DNA from: Mesorhizobium sp.
GTDB lineage: Bacteria; Pseudomonadota; Alphaproteobacteria; Rhizobiales; Rhizobiaceae
Direction of reading: 5' to 3'
Length of the DNA: 64,000 nt
Assembly: GCA_004020545.1 (NCBI GenBank)
Contig: SAQE01000012.1
Location: 1 to 64,000 of the forward strand
Positions within the stretch are counted from its first letter, which is position 1. Every line of letters starts with the position of its first letter. The notes below the pieces were generated by a model that saw nothing but the letters and a program-made list of their open reading frames with translations, made no database searches and had not been told where the DNA came from. Below, in pieces: positions 1-8,526 of the stretch. A program made the translations under genes and the position numbers.

Positions 1-307
1 CGACATGACTTTCGATGCCTTCCTTCTCAAGCACCCGGTGAATCCAAAAGCCGTCGAGGCCTGCCTCCTGAATGGAGACGATCGGATAATCGCACCCGGT
101 TTTTGCTTCGCATCTCTCTCGCATCTTCCCGAACAGCGTCAACAGGCCGACCAGGTCTCAAGCCGGTACGGAATGCTTCGACATCTTCTCGCCGTTCCCC
201 GGCGACAATGACGTCATAAGCCAGCTCGATCGACTGAGTTCCAGTGAAACGAAAATTGCGCCAAGATCAGTGCGGATGGCGGTCGGTTGTGCGGGTCGTG
301 CAGTCAT
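1..307 (-). pseudogene. IS110-family transposase, N-terminal fragment with in-frame stop
   Basis: Read on the minus strand from the ATG at 307, this frame gives the N-terminal half of an IS110-type (DEDD) transposase, with phrases typical of the family such as VSLELSRSSW, GEKMSKHSV, IQEAGLDGFWIHR and EGIESHV. The frame is broken by a TGA at 160-158, where relatives have glycine (the A-G-D stretch), so a single GGA-to-TGA change would explain it. Reading continues in the same frame on both sides of the stop. The gene runs off the left edge, so the catalytic C-terminal half is not seen. Family assignment is by recognition of these motifs. Inactivation is inferred from the stop codon, unless it is read through. 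Confidence 0.75.
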
Positions 308-432
308 ATGCATGGGTCGCTTTCAGAAGGAGTTGAGACGACCTCATTCTGCAAAAGCGCCGGCCGTCATCCAGCCCATGGGATCTCCTGACGCCGATAC
401 TGAGCAACCGTGTCGCTGTCCGGGCTATCGGA
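308..432. other. Non-coding flank of the IS110 fragment
   Basis: This stretch lies upstream of the transposase start and ends at the stop codon of the neighbouring hydrolase. IS110-group elements carry a non-coding end upstream of the transposase that encodes the bridge RNA, so part of this segment may be the element's left end. No terminal inverted repeat is visible, as expected for the family, and the exact IS boundary cannot be placed from one copy. Confidence 0.3.
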
Positions 433-1395
433 TCACGGAATCACGCCCGCTCCCTCCAAGAACACGCGGACTGCTTTGCGAACCTGCTGCGCGTGTCCAA
501 CCAAAAGATGTCCACCGGTGTCGTAGACGACCAGCTTTGCACCGGGGATCTTACCCGCCGCGAATTCGGCTGCCGGCAGCGTGTTGAACAGGTCGTCGCG
601 CGCGGAGATGATCATTGTCGGTGCAGTGATTTCTTCCAACGGCAGTTCATGCAGCTCGGGGGCGCTGTCGATATTGATTCCGGAAAAACGCAGCGACAGC
701 GGTTCGACGCTTCTGACGAAGCTCATGACGCGGTCCCTCTCGGCCTGGGGCGCAGCCGTTACCAGCGCCGGTCGAACGCCGAGAAACCGAATGAGTATCG
801 ACGGCGCGATAGTCTCGGCGGCCCACCAGGCGAAATCGCCGCCAGCATTGACAGCCCAGAACGCGAACTTGTTGCCGCGGCCCACGTCGATCGAGACCGG
901 ACTGGTGGGCGAATAAAGGGCTGGGACGATCAGAATGAGAGCGGCGACCTTGTCAGGGTGCCGGAGTGTCAGCTCGACCGCTGAACGGGCGCCGGCCGAA
1001 ACGCCGACAACAACCGCTTTGGGGACGTTCAGTCTGGAGAGCAACGCCGCGTGCGCATCGCCCTGCGCGGCTGGAGAGGGGTCCCGCGGAACGGGCGTGC
1101 GCAGATAGCCGAAGCGCGACGGCGCGATGACCCGAAAGCCCCCACCCGCTAGATCGGCAGCAAGGGCGAGGCCTTGGTCAAAGCCGCCGCCGGCGCCGTG
1201 GATCGACAGCAGCGGAATGCCCGCGCCGCTGTCGGCGTATTCGATCGGCCCGATGTTGAGGTTGGCGACCAGACTGCCTTGGCTGACGGCGTCGCGTAAA
1301 CGACCAAGCTCGTTCCTGTAAAGCAAGAAAGCCATACCGGTCGTGGTCGCCATGGCGATGAGCATGACCAGCAGGAAACCGCCAATTCGACTCAT
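433..1395 (-). CDS. Alpha/beta-fold hydrolase, membrane-anchored
   Basis: This 320-residue protein has an N-terminal hydrophobic segment (about residues 4-26), suggesting a membrane anchor with the catalytic domain outside the cytoplasm. Alpha/beta-hydrolase motifs follow: the oxyanion stretch LLSIHGAGGGFDQG, the nucleophile elbow GVSAGA with Ser, a late acidic residue in SARDDLF and the histidine in GGHLLVG. The start at 1395 is chosen because GGAGGAG sits seven bases upstream. Longer in-frame starts lack a ribosome site and would run into the next gene. The substrate cannot be told; esterase or peroxidase-like members share these motifs. It lies between the IS110 fragment and the conserved gene at 1500-2009. 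Confidence 0.8.
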   Translation of the reverse strand: MSRIGGFLLVMLIAMATTTGMAFLLYRNELGRLRDAVSQGSLVANLNIGPIEYADSGAGIPLLSIHGAGGGFDQGLALAADLAGGGFRVIAPSRFGYLRTPVPRDPSPAAQGDAHAALLSRLNVPKAVVVGVSAGARSAVELTLRHPDKVAALILIVPALYSPTSPVSIDVGRGNKFAFWAVNAGGDFAWWAAETIAPSILIRFLGVRPALVTAAPQAERDRVMSFVRSVEPLSLRFSGINIDSAPELHELPLEEITAPTMIISARDDLFNTLPAAEFAAGKIPGAKLVVYDTGGHLLVGHAQQVRKAVRVFLEGAGVIP

Positions 1396-1499
1396 TGCGA
1401 AAGCTCCTCCAAGGGACGAGCGAAGATCGACCCGCATCACCTGAAAGCAAGTGGATATCTCAATCCCTTGAGTGACCGCAACGCGTTGACCTGCGGGCG

Positions 1500-2009
1500 C
1501 TAAGCTATGGCCGCAACGCCAACGATATAGTTCTTTCCATAGGCCTTGGCGCATTTCGGGCACGTCGTATAGAAGAAATAGACGTCGCCCGGCTCCGATT
1601 TTCGATCGCGCGCGATCTGCCGCATCTCCTCGTGCCACTGGCTTGCCTGGCTATATGGGCCTTCGAACACCTTTGTCAGAAAGTCGCCGCTCAGCGTGGT
1701 CATTTCTTCCTCGGGAACGGCTTTCGAGACTGAGAAAAGATGTTCGCTGGTCCAGGGGGAGAGATCGCGGCTGAGAACGATGAACTGGCCATCGGCCGAA
1801 GCACCGGCATCGTCGATGTGCTGGTTAACTCTGGCGAAAACGCTGCCCATGTTCACGGGGACATGCATGACGCTGCGGGTCGTCGCTCTCACGAATGGTT
1901 TGTCGCGGAAGTGCAGCTCCTGATCGTCCCAGCCGCCTGGATTGAATTTGGGACAGCAGCCAGTCGTGTTCACGCTGGCATCGTAATGCGGCGTCTCGTT
2001 CCTCTGCAT
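1500..2009 (-). CDS. Conserved protein, rhizobial family sometimes labelled hydrolase
   Basis: This 169-residue soluble protein contains an early TGCCPKFNPGGWDDQ stretch and a late FYTTCPKCAKAYGKNY stretch. The two cysteine clusters (CC and CPKC) suggest metal or redox chemistry, but no catalytic function is established. Relatives occur in many alphaproteobacteria. The ATG at 2009 is preferred over the one at 2015 because GGGAG then lies six bases upstream. An FNR/FixK box centred 62 bp upstream and the divergent groEL suggest induction under low oxygen (inference). Confidence 0.7.
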   Translation of the reverse strand: MQRNETPHYDASVNTTGCCPKFNPGGWDDQELHFRDKPFVRATTRSVMHVPVNMGSVFARVNQHIDDAGASADGQFIVLSRDLSPWTSEHLFSVSKAVPEEEMTTLSGDFLTKVFEGPYSQASQWHEEMRQIARDRKSEPGDVYFFYTTCPKCAKAYGKNYIVGVAAIA

Positions 2010-2064
2010 GGCCATCTCCCGATGTGAGCAGATGGCAGCAGAGCAGCGGAAGACTTAACCATCA

Positions 2065-2078
2065 TTGATTCCGGTCAA
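2065..2078. promoter_or_regulatory. FNR/FixK-type box upstream of the 2009 gene
   Basis: TTGATTCCGGTCAA matches TTGA-N6-TCAA. Its centre is 62 bp upstream of the minus-strand start at 2009. It is paired with a second box 42 bp away that faces groEL. Confidence 0.7.
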
Positions 2079-2106
2079 AACGGCGAACATGTCGGCGGAA
2101 CCGGAA

Positions 2107-2120
2107 TTGATGCACATCAA
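2107..2120. promoter_or_regulatory. Perfect FNR/FixK-type box upstream of groEL
   Basis: TTGATGCACATCAA is a perfect palindrome of the FNR type (TTGAT-N4-ATCAA). Its centre is 62 bp upstream of the groEL ATG, which suits class II activation near -41 with a short leader. Confidence 0.8.
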
Positions 2121-2175
2121 GGCCGATCGATGACAACGCGGCTAGGTGAACGATCAGCTAGTTTCGGAGACGATC

Positions 2176-3798
2176 ATGGCCCACAAACAGGTACTGTTCC
2201 GTTCGGCGGCGCGCGAAAAGATCCTCCGCGGCGCCACCCAGCTAGCCGACGCCGTGCGTGTGACGCTCGGTCCGCGCTCGAAGTCGGTTCTGATCGAGAA
2301 GAAATGGGGCGCGCCTATCGTCTGCAACGACGGGGTCACGATCGCCAAGGAATTCGACCTGAAGGACCCGGAAGAAAATCTCGGCGCGCGGATGTTGAGA
2401 CAGGCGGCCGAAAAGACGGGCGACATGGTCGGTGACGGAACGAGCACCTCGACCATCCTCGCCCATGCGATATTCGCCGACGGCGTGCGCAATGTCGTCG
2501 CGGGCGCGAGCGCTATCGACATCAAGCGCGGTCTCGATCGTGCGACGAAGCGCGTCATCGAAACGCTCAAACAGATATCGCGGCCGGTCTCGACCCGGCG
2601 CGAGAAGGAACAGGTGGCGACGATCTCCGCCCACAACGATCCGCTGATCGGCGAACTGGTCGGCGAGGCCATGGAGAAGGTCGGTGGCGAAGGCGTCATC
2701 ACGGTCGAGGAATCGAAGACCACCGAAACGGTCCTCGATGTGGTCGAAGGCATGCAGTTCGACCGCGGCTTCCTGTCCCCCTACTTCGTGACCGACACCG
2801 AGAAGATGGAGGCGGTGCTGGAAGACGCGCTCGTGCTCATCGTCGAGAAGAAGATCTCTTCGCTCAACGACCTGATCAAGCTGCTCGAGGCCGTGGCGAA
2901 ATCAGGATCGCCACTGCTTGTGATCGCGGAGGATGTCGAGGGCGAGGCACTGGCTACGCTGATCGTCAATCAGATCCGCGGCACGTTCAAGAACTGCGCC
3001 GTGAAGGCGCCGGGCTTCGGCGACCGTCGCAAGGCCATGCTGCAGGACATCGCCATCCTGACGGGCGGGCAGGTCATTTCAGAGGATATCGGCCTCAAGC
3101 TCGAAAATGTGACGATGGCGCAATTGGGACGCGCGAAGCGCGTGGTCGTCGACAAAGACAACACCACCATCATCGGCGGTGGCGGCGAGCAGAAGACCAT
3201 CAAGGCACGCGTCGAGCAGATCCGGCGTGAGGTCAGCGATACGACCAGCGACTACGACCGGGAGAAGCTTCAGGAGCGGCTGGCCAAGCTCGCCGGCGGC
3301 GTGGCCGTCATCAAGGTCGGCGCGCCGACCGAGGCCGAGATGAAATCCAAGAAGGAGGCGCTCGACGACGCCATCAGCGCCACCAAGGCCGCTGTCGCGG
3401 AGGGCATAGTGCCTGGCGGCGGACTGGCCCTGTTGCGCTGCATCGGTACGGTCACGGAGGAGGAAGCGCGTTGCGAAGGCGACGAACGCACCGGCGTCCA
3501 GATCCTCAAGCGCGCTCTCGAAGTGCCTGTGCGCCAGATCGCCGAGAATTCGGCTGTCGACGGCGGCGTGGTCGTCGCCAGGATGATCGAGGGCACGGGA
3601 AATTTCGGCTTCGACGCCGGCCGCAAGGAATATGTCGACCTTGTCGAGGCCGGTATCATCGACCCGACCAAGGTCGTGCGTATCGCTCTTGAGAATGCCG
3701 TCTCCGTCGCCAGCGTCCTGCTCCTGACGGAAGCGACCATGACCGAGATTCCGGAGCCGACAAAGGAGCGGCCGCTTGAACCGGAAATGTCGATGTAG
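2176..3798 (+). CDS. groEL: Chaperonin GroEL (extra copy, without groES)
   Basis: This is a full-length 540-residue Hsp60 chaperonin that folds proteins in a cytoplasmic double ring using ATP. Family motifs are intact: the ATP loop VTLGPRS, the catalytic Asp in [21 protein letters not shown] (classical GDGTTT region, slightly altered), and [16 protein letters not shown] near residue 400. The start at MAHKQV fits the usual GroEL N-terminus. The C-terminus ends in charged residues (EPEMSM) rather than the usual Gly-Gly-Met tail. No groES lies upstream, so this is an accessory copy that must use GroES from elsewhere. A perfect FNR box upstream implies low-oxygen expression (inference). Confidence 0.95.
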   Translation: MAHKQVLFRSAAREKILRGATQLADAVRVTLGPRSKSVLIEKKWGAPIVCNDGVTIAKEFDLKDPEENLGARMLRQAAEKTGDMVGDGTSTSTILAHAIFADGVRNVVAGASAIDIKRGLDRATKRVIETLKQISRPVSTRREKEQVATISAHNDPLIGELVGEAMEKVGGEGVITVEESKTTETVLDVVEGMQFDRGFLSPYFVTDTEKMEAVLEDALVLIVEKKISSLNDLIKLLEAVAKSGSPLLVIAEDVEGEALATLIVNQIRGTFKNCAVKAPGFGDRRKAMLQDIAILTGGQVISEDIGLKLENVTMAQLGRAKRVVVDKDNTTIIGGGGEQKTIKARVEQIRREVSDTTSDYDREKLQERLAKLAGGVAVIKVGAPTEAEMKSKKEALDDAISATKAAVAEGIVPGGGLALLRCIGTVTEEEARCEGDERTGVQILKRALEVPVRQIAENSAVDGGVVVARMIEGTGNFGFDAGRKEYVDLVEAGIIDPTKVVRIALENAVSVASVLLLTEATMTEIPEPTKERPLEPEMSM

Positions 3799-3919
3799 GC
3801 AGCGACAAATCCGGCGACCGCCCAGGCGCGCCCTACACAAATTCTTCCGTGTCGGCGGAAGTAAGGCTCAAATGCAAGTTCGCGAGCGCTGTTCCAGCTT
3901 GGCGATGGTTGGACAAGTT

Positions 3920-3937
3920 GCGCGCCTTTCGGCGCGC
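3920..3937. terminator. Hairpin between convergent groEL and ATPase genes
   Basis: GCGCGCC and GGCGCGC pair perfectly around a TTTC loop, between the two convergent stop codons. There is no T-run on either side, so it is at best a weak or bidirectional terminator. Confidence 0.35.
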
Positions 3938-3946
3938 ATTGCCCCA

Positions 3947-6532
3947 TCAAACGCTCAGCCGCCCCGCCCAGCGATATTTGAGGAACTCGAGCAAGGCGAC
4001 CAACCCGATTGCCGTCGCCAGCACCGCGGCCAGATCGCTCAGCCCCGGCGGTCCAAATTGGAAGATGACGTTCGCGGGCGGCCACAGGAGCACCAGTCCG
4101 AGCACCATCGAGTCGACGGCGATGACGGCGCCGAGGACGCGATTGGGTCTTGACAGCGCTGAAATCAGCGAGGCGCTGAACGCACGATTGACCAGAACCA
4201 GGCCGACTATGCTCACCACCAGGGCAAAGAAAGTCAGGGCGCGGACCTCACTTTCCGGAATTCCCGAGTGAAGGCCAAGCAGGAAGATAGCGGCGACGAC
4301 TGCCCATGCCAGCACGCCCTGGACCAGGCTCCATGCCATCAACGGGCGCGTAAATAGCGCTTCTTCCGAATCCCGAGCCGGCCGTTCCATTATGTCCTCT
4401 TCCTCGGTCTCCGATTCAAAGACGAGCGAGCAGACCGGGTCTATCACCATCTCCAGAAAAGCGATGTGAATTGGACCGAAAAGAATGGGCAGGCCGAACA
4501 CCAAGGGCATCAGAGCCAACCCTGCGATCGGCACGTGCACGGCGAAGATGAAGCTCATCGCCTTTCGCAAATTGTCGTAGATGCGCCGTCCAAGCCGGAT
4601 TGTCTTGACGATCGAACCGAAGTCGTCGTCCAGAAGGACGATGGAGGAGGCTTCACGCGCGACGTCCGTGCCGCGTCCGCCCATGGCGATGCCGATATCC
4701 GCAGTCTTCAGCGAGGGAGCATCGTTGACCCCGTCCCCGGTCATGGCGACAACTTCGCCGTTCGCTTTCAGGGCATTCACGATGGCCAGTTTCTGGTCGG
4801 GCATGATGCGCGCGAACACGGTCGTCGTCTTCACCGCCCTGCGAAGGTCTGCGGCGCTCAGCACCCTCAGCTCTTCTCCCGTGACGACATCCGCGACATT
4901 CAGTCCGGCCTCGTGCGCTATGGCCTTTGCGGTGGCAGGGTAGTCCCCGGTGATCATGACCACACGGATACCCGCCGACCGGCAAGAGGCCACGGCATCC
5001 CGAACCCCCGGCCGTATCGGATCAGCCAGACCGACCAGGCCCATGAATTCGAAAGCAAAGCCGGTTTGCTCGTCGGCCAATCCGCTCTCGGCATGTCGCG
5101 CGCGTGCCACCCCAAGGACCCTTAGCCCCTCGACCGCCATGGCATCGGCGTCTTTCCGGATCGATGCGGCCCGTTCTGTGCCCAAGCGACAAAGCTTTAG
5201 GATCGCTTCCGGCGAGCCTTTGGCGGCGACAAGGCAGTCCGGATCGCCTGCGTTCGTCCGCCAGACGTTCGACATTGCCAGCAGCTCTGGCCGAAGTCCG
5301 TAGGAGCGAACCAGCTGCCGGTCTCCTGCATCCGAACGCCTCGGCAGTCTTTCGGCCGAGAGCTCGAAAAACGCCTTTTCCATAGGATCGAAAGGAACCT
5401 CGGCACTCGCAAGCACTCCAAGTTCGACCAGATCGCGGAATGCCTCGGGAACGACATCTGAGGTCTTCAGAAGCGGGAAGATGCCTCCGCCCGGCGTCCT
5501 CAACTCCGCAATGGCCATCTGGTTCCTGGTCAGCGTTCCGGTCTTGTCGGTGCAGAGCACAGTCGCGGATCCAAGCGTTTCAATTGCCGCGGCTCGGCGG
5601 GTCAGCACGCGCACCTGGGATATGCGCCAGGCGCCCATGGCCATGAAAATCGTCAACACCATCGGAAACTCTTCCGGCAGCATCGACATGCCCAAAGCAA
5701 TACCCGCCAATATCCCGTCAAGCCATCCGCCTCGCAGCCAGCCATATAGCAGCACCGCCAGCGCGCTGACGGTAGCGCCGGCCAAGGCGAACAGTCTTAC
5801 AAGATGCCTTGTCTGCATTTGCAGACGAGGCGCTTCGCTCTCCAAGCTGCTCAGCGCCTGCCCGATCGCCCCGATTTCCGTTCGTGCTCCGGTCGCCACC
5901 GCTTCACCGAGGCCCGAGCCGCGAACGACAAGCGATCCGGAAAATACGGCAGGGATGTTATCGCCGCCCGGCCGGTGTTTGACCGTACGATCCAACGGGA
6001 CGGCGGCTACCTTTCTCACCGGAACGGATTCGCCGGTGAGCAAGGATTCGTCGACTTGGAGATCACGGCTTTGGATCAGCAGCAGATCGGCGGGAATACG
6101 GTCTCCCTCGGCAAGCATGACGATGTCGCCGCGCGCCACCTCACGACCGGCAACGCGCCGGCGTTCGCCATCGCGCACGACCAGGGCACGAGGGCTTGTG
6201 AGATCGCGAAGGGCTTCCAGGACGCGCTCCGTGCGCGCTTCCTGGATGATGGTTATTGCAACCGACAAAGTGGCGAAACACAGCAGGATCAATGCCTCCC
6301 GCAGATCGCCAAGCAGGAGATAGACCGCGCCACCACCCAGCAGGAGCGCAAGCATCGGCTCGCGCATGACCTCGAGGGCGATCCGCAACGGTGTACGGCG
6401 TCCGGATCTGGGTAGCTCGTTCGGCCCCTCGGCCAGTAGCCTGGCTCGTGCTTCGGACTCGCTCAGGCCGCAAGACGTCGCGGCACCCGGTTCTATTTCG
6501 TTCGCTTGATGCTTGGCTGCTGCCCTCGGCAT
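3947..6532 (-). CDS. P-type cation-transporting ATPase (P2-like)
   Basis: This 861-residue membrane pump uses ATP to move a cation. It has the P-type hallmarks in order: an N-terminal cation ATPase domain, LLTGESVPV (actuator loop), the TM4 motif PEEFP, the phosphorylated Asp in DKTGTLT, the nucleotide-binding KGSPE, MITGD, and TGDGVNDAPSL. Hydrophobic segments before PEEFP and in the last 200 residues form the channel. The TM4 motif is PEEFP rather than the PEGLP of calcium pumps, so the ion is uncertain; calcium, magnesium or a monovalent cation are all possible. It follows the universal stress gene by 41 bp on the same strand, probably as one operon. The start codon has only a weak ribosome site. 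Confidence 0.9.
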   Translation of the reverse strand: MPRAAAKHQANEIEPGAATSCGLSESEARARLLAEGPNELPRSGRRTPLRIALEVMREPMLALLLGGGAVYLLLGDLREALILLCFATLSVAITIIQEARTERVLEALRDLTSPRALVVRDGERRRVAGREVARGDIVMLAEGDRIPADLLLIQSRDLQVDESLLTGESVPVRKVAAVPLDRTVKHRPGGDNIPAVFSGSLVVRGSGLGEAVATGARTEIGAIGQALSSLESEAPRLQMQTRHLVRLFALAGATVSALAVLLYGWLRGGWLDGILAGIALGMSMLPEEFPMVLTIFMAMGAWRISQVRVLTRRAAAIETLGSATVLCTDKTGTLTRNQMAIAELRTPGGGIFPLLKTSDVVPEAFRDLVELGVLASAEVPFDPMEKAFFELSAERLPRRSDAGDRQLVRSYGLRPELLAMSNVWRTNAGDPDCLVAAKGSPEAILKLCRLGTERAASIRKDADAMAVEGLRVLGVARARHAESGLADEQTGFAFEFMGLVGLADPIRPGVRDAVASCRSAGIRVVMITGDYPATAKAIAHEAGLNVADVVTGEELRVLSAADLRRAVKTTTVFARIMPDQKLAIVNALKANGEVVAMTGDGVNDAPSLKTADIGIAMGGRGTDVAREASSIVLLDDDFGSIVKTIRLGRRIYDNLRKAMSFIFAVHVPIAGLALMPLVFGLPILFGPIHIAFLEMVIDPVCSLVFESETEEEDIMERPARDSEEALFTRPLMAWSLVQGVLAWAVVAAIFLLGLHSGIPESEVRALTFFALVVSIVGLVLVNRAFSASLISALSRPNRVLGAVIAVDSMVLGLVLLWPPANVIFQFGPPGLSDLAAVLATAIGLVALLEFLKYRWAGRLSV

Positions 6533-6572
6533 TCGCTCAGGTCCAAATGTTCGAGGGTGGGCTCCGCCTAAA

Positions 6573-7409
6573 TCAATGCGACATCAAGACCGGCAAGCGC
6601 AGATCCGACAGAATGCCTTCCGTTGCCCCGCCGAGCACAACGTCCCTGAGGCGAGAGTGGCCCCAGCCACCCATGACCAGCAGGTTGCCGCCGATCTTGA
6701 GGGCATGCTCCTGAAGAGCGATGCCAATTTCATTATTGCCGATTTGAATTGACCCTGCCTTCGCCCGCAGCCCGCGCGCCGCAAATCCATGCGCAAGACG
6801 TTCAGCAATATCCTTGCCTGGCAGCACCTTCTCATCTGTCACGGTAAGGATCGATATTGCCGATGCCCGCTCCAGGAACGGCCTGGCATCGGCCACCGCC
6901 CTTGCAGCCACGCGACTGCCGTCCCAGGCGATCACCACATGGTCAAGAGCGCCGACATCCCTCCCGTCCGGAAGAATTAAGGTCGGGCGACCGGAGCTGA
7001 ACACGACCTCCTCGACAGTCATTCGGGCAGTTTCATTGTTCGCGGTCCATCCCACCAGGCAGAGATCGAAATAGCGCCCTTCCCGCGCGGCAGCCTCTCC
7101 GATCAGGGCTGGCTGGGCTTTCAGCTCCTGTCTGGTCAAGGTCACGTTGCATCGCGCGGCCTCAGCCGCGACTGTCTCCAGCAAAGCCTTGCCGCTGTTG
7201 CGACTGGCCGCCTCCACCTCCCGGATCTTGGCCGGAAGGTCGAGCAGGAAGCTGGACAGCGCGTTCGAAACGTCCGGGATATCGACGTTGATGACCGCTG
7301 CATCCAGCGTGGCGGCGATCTGCTTGGCCACCGCCACCGCGTTCGACGCAACCTTCGGCCCCGGCGGGTCCGGATAAGTCGGCAAGAACAGGGACGCCAA
7401 CAACTGCAT
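6573..7409 (-). CDS. Universal stress protein, tandem UspA domains
   Basis: At 278 residues this is two UspA domains in one chain. The second ends with the ATP-binding signature GGWGHSRLRDVVLGG (G-x2-G-x9-G type), and the first is more degenerate. Such cytoplasmic proteins help survival under starvation or low oxygen. It is likely co-transcribed with the P-type ATPase downstream. A perfect FNR box lies 227 bp upstream, leaving a long leader if that box drives it. It resembles the second Usp gene at 11819. Confidence 0.9.
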   Translation of the reverse strand: MQLLASLFLPTYPDPPGPKVASNAVAVAKQIAATLDAAVINVDIPDVSNALSSFLLDLPAKIREVEAASRNSGKALLETVAAEAARCNVTLTRQELKAQPALIGEAAAREGRYFDLCLVGWTANNETARMTVEEVVFSSGRPTLILPDGRDVGALDHVVIAWDGSRVAARAVADARPFLERASAISILTVTDEKVLPGKDIAERLAHGFAARGLRAKAGSIQIGNNEIGIALQEHALKIGGNLLVMGGWGHSRLRDVVLGGATEGILSDLRLPVLMSH

Positions 7410-7582
7410 TTGCTTGTCTCCCTCAATGTTACGCCTACTGGCGACGCCGATATCGGTTCACCTCGGGACGCTCGGCTGTTGTCCTCGTTGTCGCGTGCGG
7501 CGTCCAAAGTGCATGCGATCAAGCCATCGGATGCGCTGCGCTCCGCTCACTGCATCCACGCGTCCGAAAATCGATAGGCGCT

Positions 7583-7600
7583 CCGGCCTCATAAGGCCGG
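7583..7600. other. Perfect inverted repeat in the usp leader
   Basis: CCGGCCT and AGGCCGG pair around a CATA loop. It sits about 45 bp from the FNR box at 7630 on the usp side. It could be a leader hairpin at the start of the usp transcript or the terminator of the upstream DUF3775 gene. Confidence 0.4.
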
Positions 7601-7629
7601 CAAATCAGCACGATCGAGAGTTTCGTGCC

Positions 7630-7643
7630 TTGATGCGCATCAA
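7630..7643. promoter_or_regulatory. Perfect FNR/FixK-type box between DUF3775 gene and usp
   Basis: TTGATGCGCATCAA is a perfect TTGAT-N4-ATCAA palindrome. The only gene it can serve by position is the minus-strand usp at 7409. Confidence 0.75.
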
Positions 7644-7650
7644 CTTCGGT

Positions 7651-8076
7651 TCACTCGGGGCAAGACAGGCCGAGAGCGTCAAGACCCGCCTCGAGGTGAT
7701 CGCCGAGAAGCGGGTTGCCGCAGAGATAGCCGGCTGTGTGTTTGTTGTGAGCGTAGGCGGCCTGCTGGCGGACCTCCTCCCAATCGGCCGCCTCACCGTC
7801 ATCCCGGCCGAGCCACATCAACGCCACGAGGTCGATCTGCTCGTCGATAGAGAGCTCCGAGATCAGCGAACCAAGCTCCTCACGCACAGGATCGTCATCA
7901 TGGTCCTGAAGCACTGCAATCTCATTGTCGTCCGTGGGATTGGACCCCGCGTCAGGTTCGGTAACGGCAACCTTGACGTCGAATTCATGTGCCTTGGCGA
8001 CTATGAAGCAGATTTTCCGGACGGCAATTGCCAGTTCAGGCGTCTCGGCGTCCTCACTTCCAATTCCGCGTTTCAT
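7651..8076 (-). CDS. DUF3775 domain protein
   Basis: This 141-residue acidic cytoplasmic protein carries the DUF3775 pattern: an N-terminal helix (ELAIAVRKICFIVAKAHEF), a linker rich in Asp and Glu, then LSIDEQIDLVALMWLGR and a C-terminal segment containing NPLLGDHLEAGLDAL. Its function is unknown. The start at 8076 has AGGAG seven bases upstream. It follows the cytochrome gene by 61 bp on the same strand, so the two are probably co-transcribed from the FNR-like box at 8499. Confidence 0.8.
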   Translation of the reverse strand: MKRGIGSEDAETPELAIAVRKICFIVAKAHEFDVKVAVTEPDAGSNPTDDNEIAVLQDHDDDPVREELGSLISELSIDEQIDLVALMWLGRDDGEAADWEEVRQQAAYAHNKHTAGYLCGNPLLGDHLEAGLDALGLSCPE

Positions 8077-8137
8077 CCGACATCTCCTCTTCGTCTTCAG
8101 CGCTCCCTCTATGAAATGCAGGTCTGGATGGCCATCA

Positions 8138-8464
8138 TCATCGATCGAGGCTCCCGATGTAGGCGATGATGGCCTCGATCTGGTCGGGAGCTGCCACGAA
8201 CTCGGGCATGTCCGGGTGGCCGGTGGAGATTCCCTCGGCGAGGGCTTCCTGCAAGTCTTCGATCGGATAGCGGCGATGCAATGAACGAAACGGCGGAGCA
8301 TCAGGGTGGGTGCTTGCGCCGGCCGCACCAACCGCATGGCAACGCGCGCAGTTTGCTTCGACCAGCCTCTTGCCATAGGCGATCTGCGAACTGTCGCCCG
8401 CCCAGGCAGGCAATGCGAAGGCGACTGCAAACGGCAGGATCTGGAGCGCTGTTCGACGTTTCAT
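8138..8464 (-). CDS. Small c-type cytochrome
   Basis: This 108-residue periplasmic protein has a signal peptide (cleavage likely after AWA, about residue 22). It has one haem site, CARCH, and a distal methionine candidate in HPDMPEF, as in class I cytochromes c. It would carry single electrons in the periplasm, possibly to a terminal oxidase. It lies between phaC and the DUF3775 gene, with an FNR-like box centred 41 bp upstream of the ATG. Confidence 0.88.
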   Translation of the reverse strand: MKRRTALQILPFAVAFALPAWAGDSSQIAYGKRLVEANCARCHAVGAAGASTHPDAPPFRSLHRRYPIEDLQEALAEGISTGHPDMPEFVAAPDQIEAIIAYIGSLDR

Positions 8465-8498
8465 GTGTGAAGATTACGCCGCGAACGGACGCTGAACC

Positions 8499-8512
8499 TT
8501 GACCTGGCTCAA
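8499..8512. promoter_or_regulatory. FNR/FixK-like box upstream of the cytochrome gene
   Basis: TTGACCTGGCTCAA fits TTGA-N6-TCAA but the inner bases are asymmetric. Its centre is 41 bp from the ATG at 8464, leaving almost no leader if used as a class II site. Confidence 0.5.
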
Positions 8513-8526
8513 ACTGCCGAAACGCA

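Noticed and set aside
1462-1475. CTCAATCCCTTGAG palindrome near the alpha/beta hydrolase
   Set aside because: The arms face the wrong way for FNR (CTCAA...TTGAG) and the spacing does not fit.
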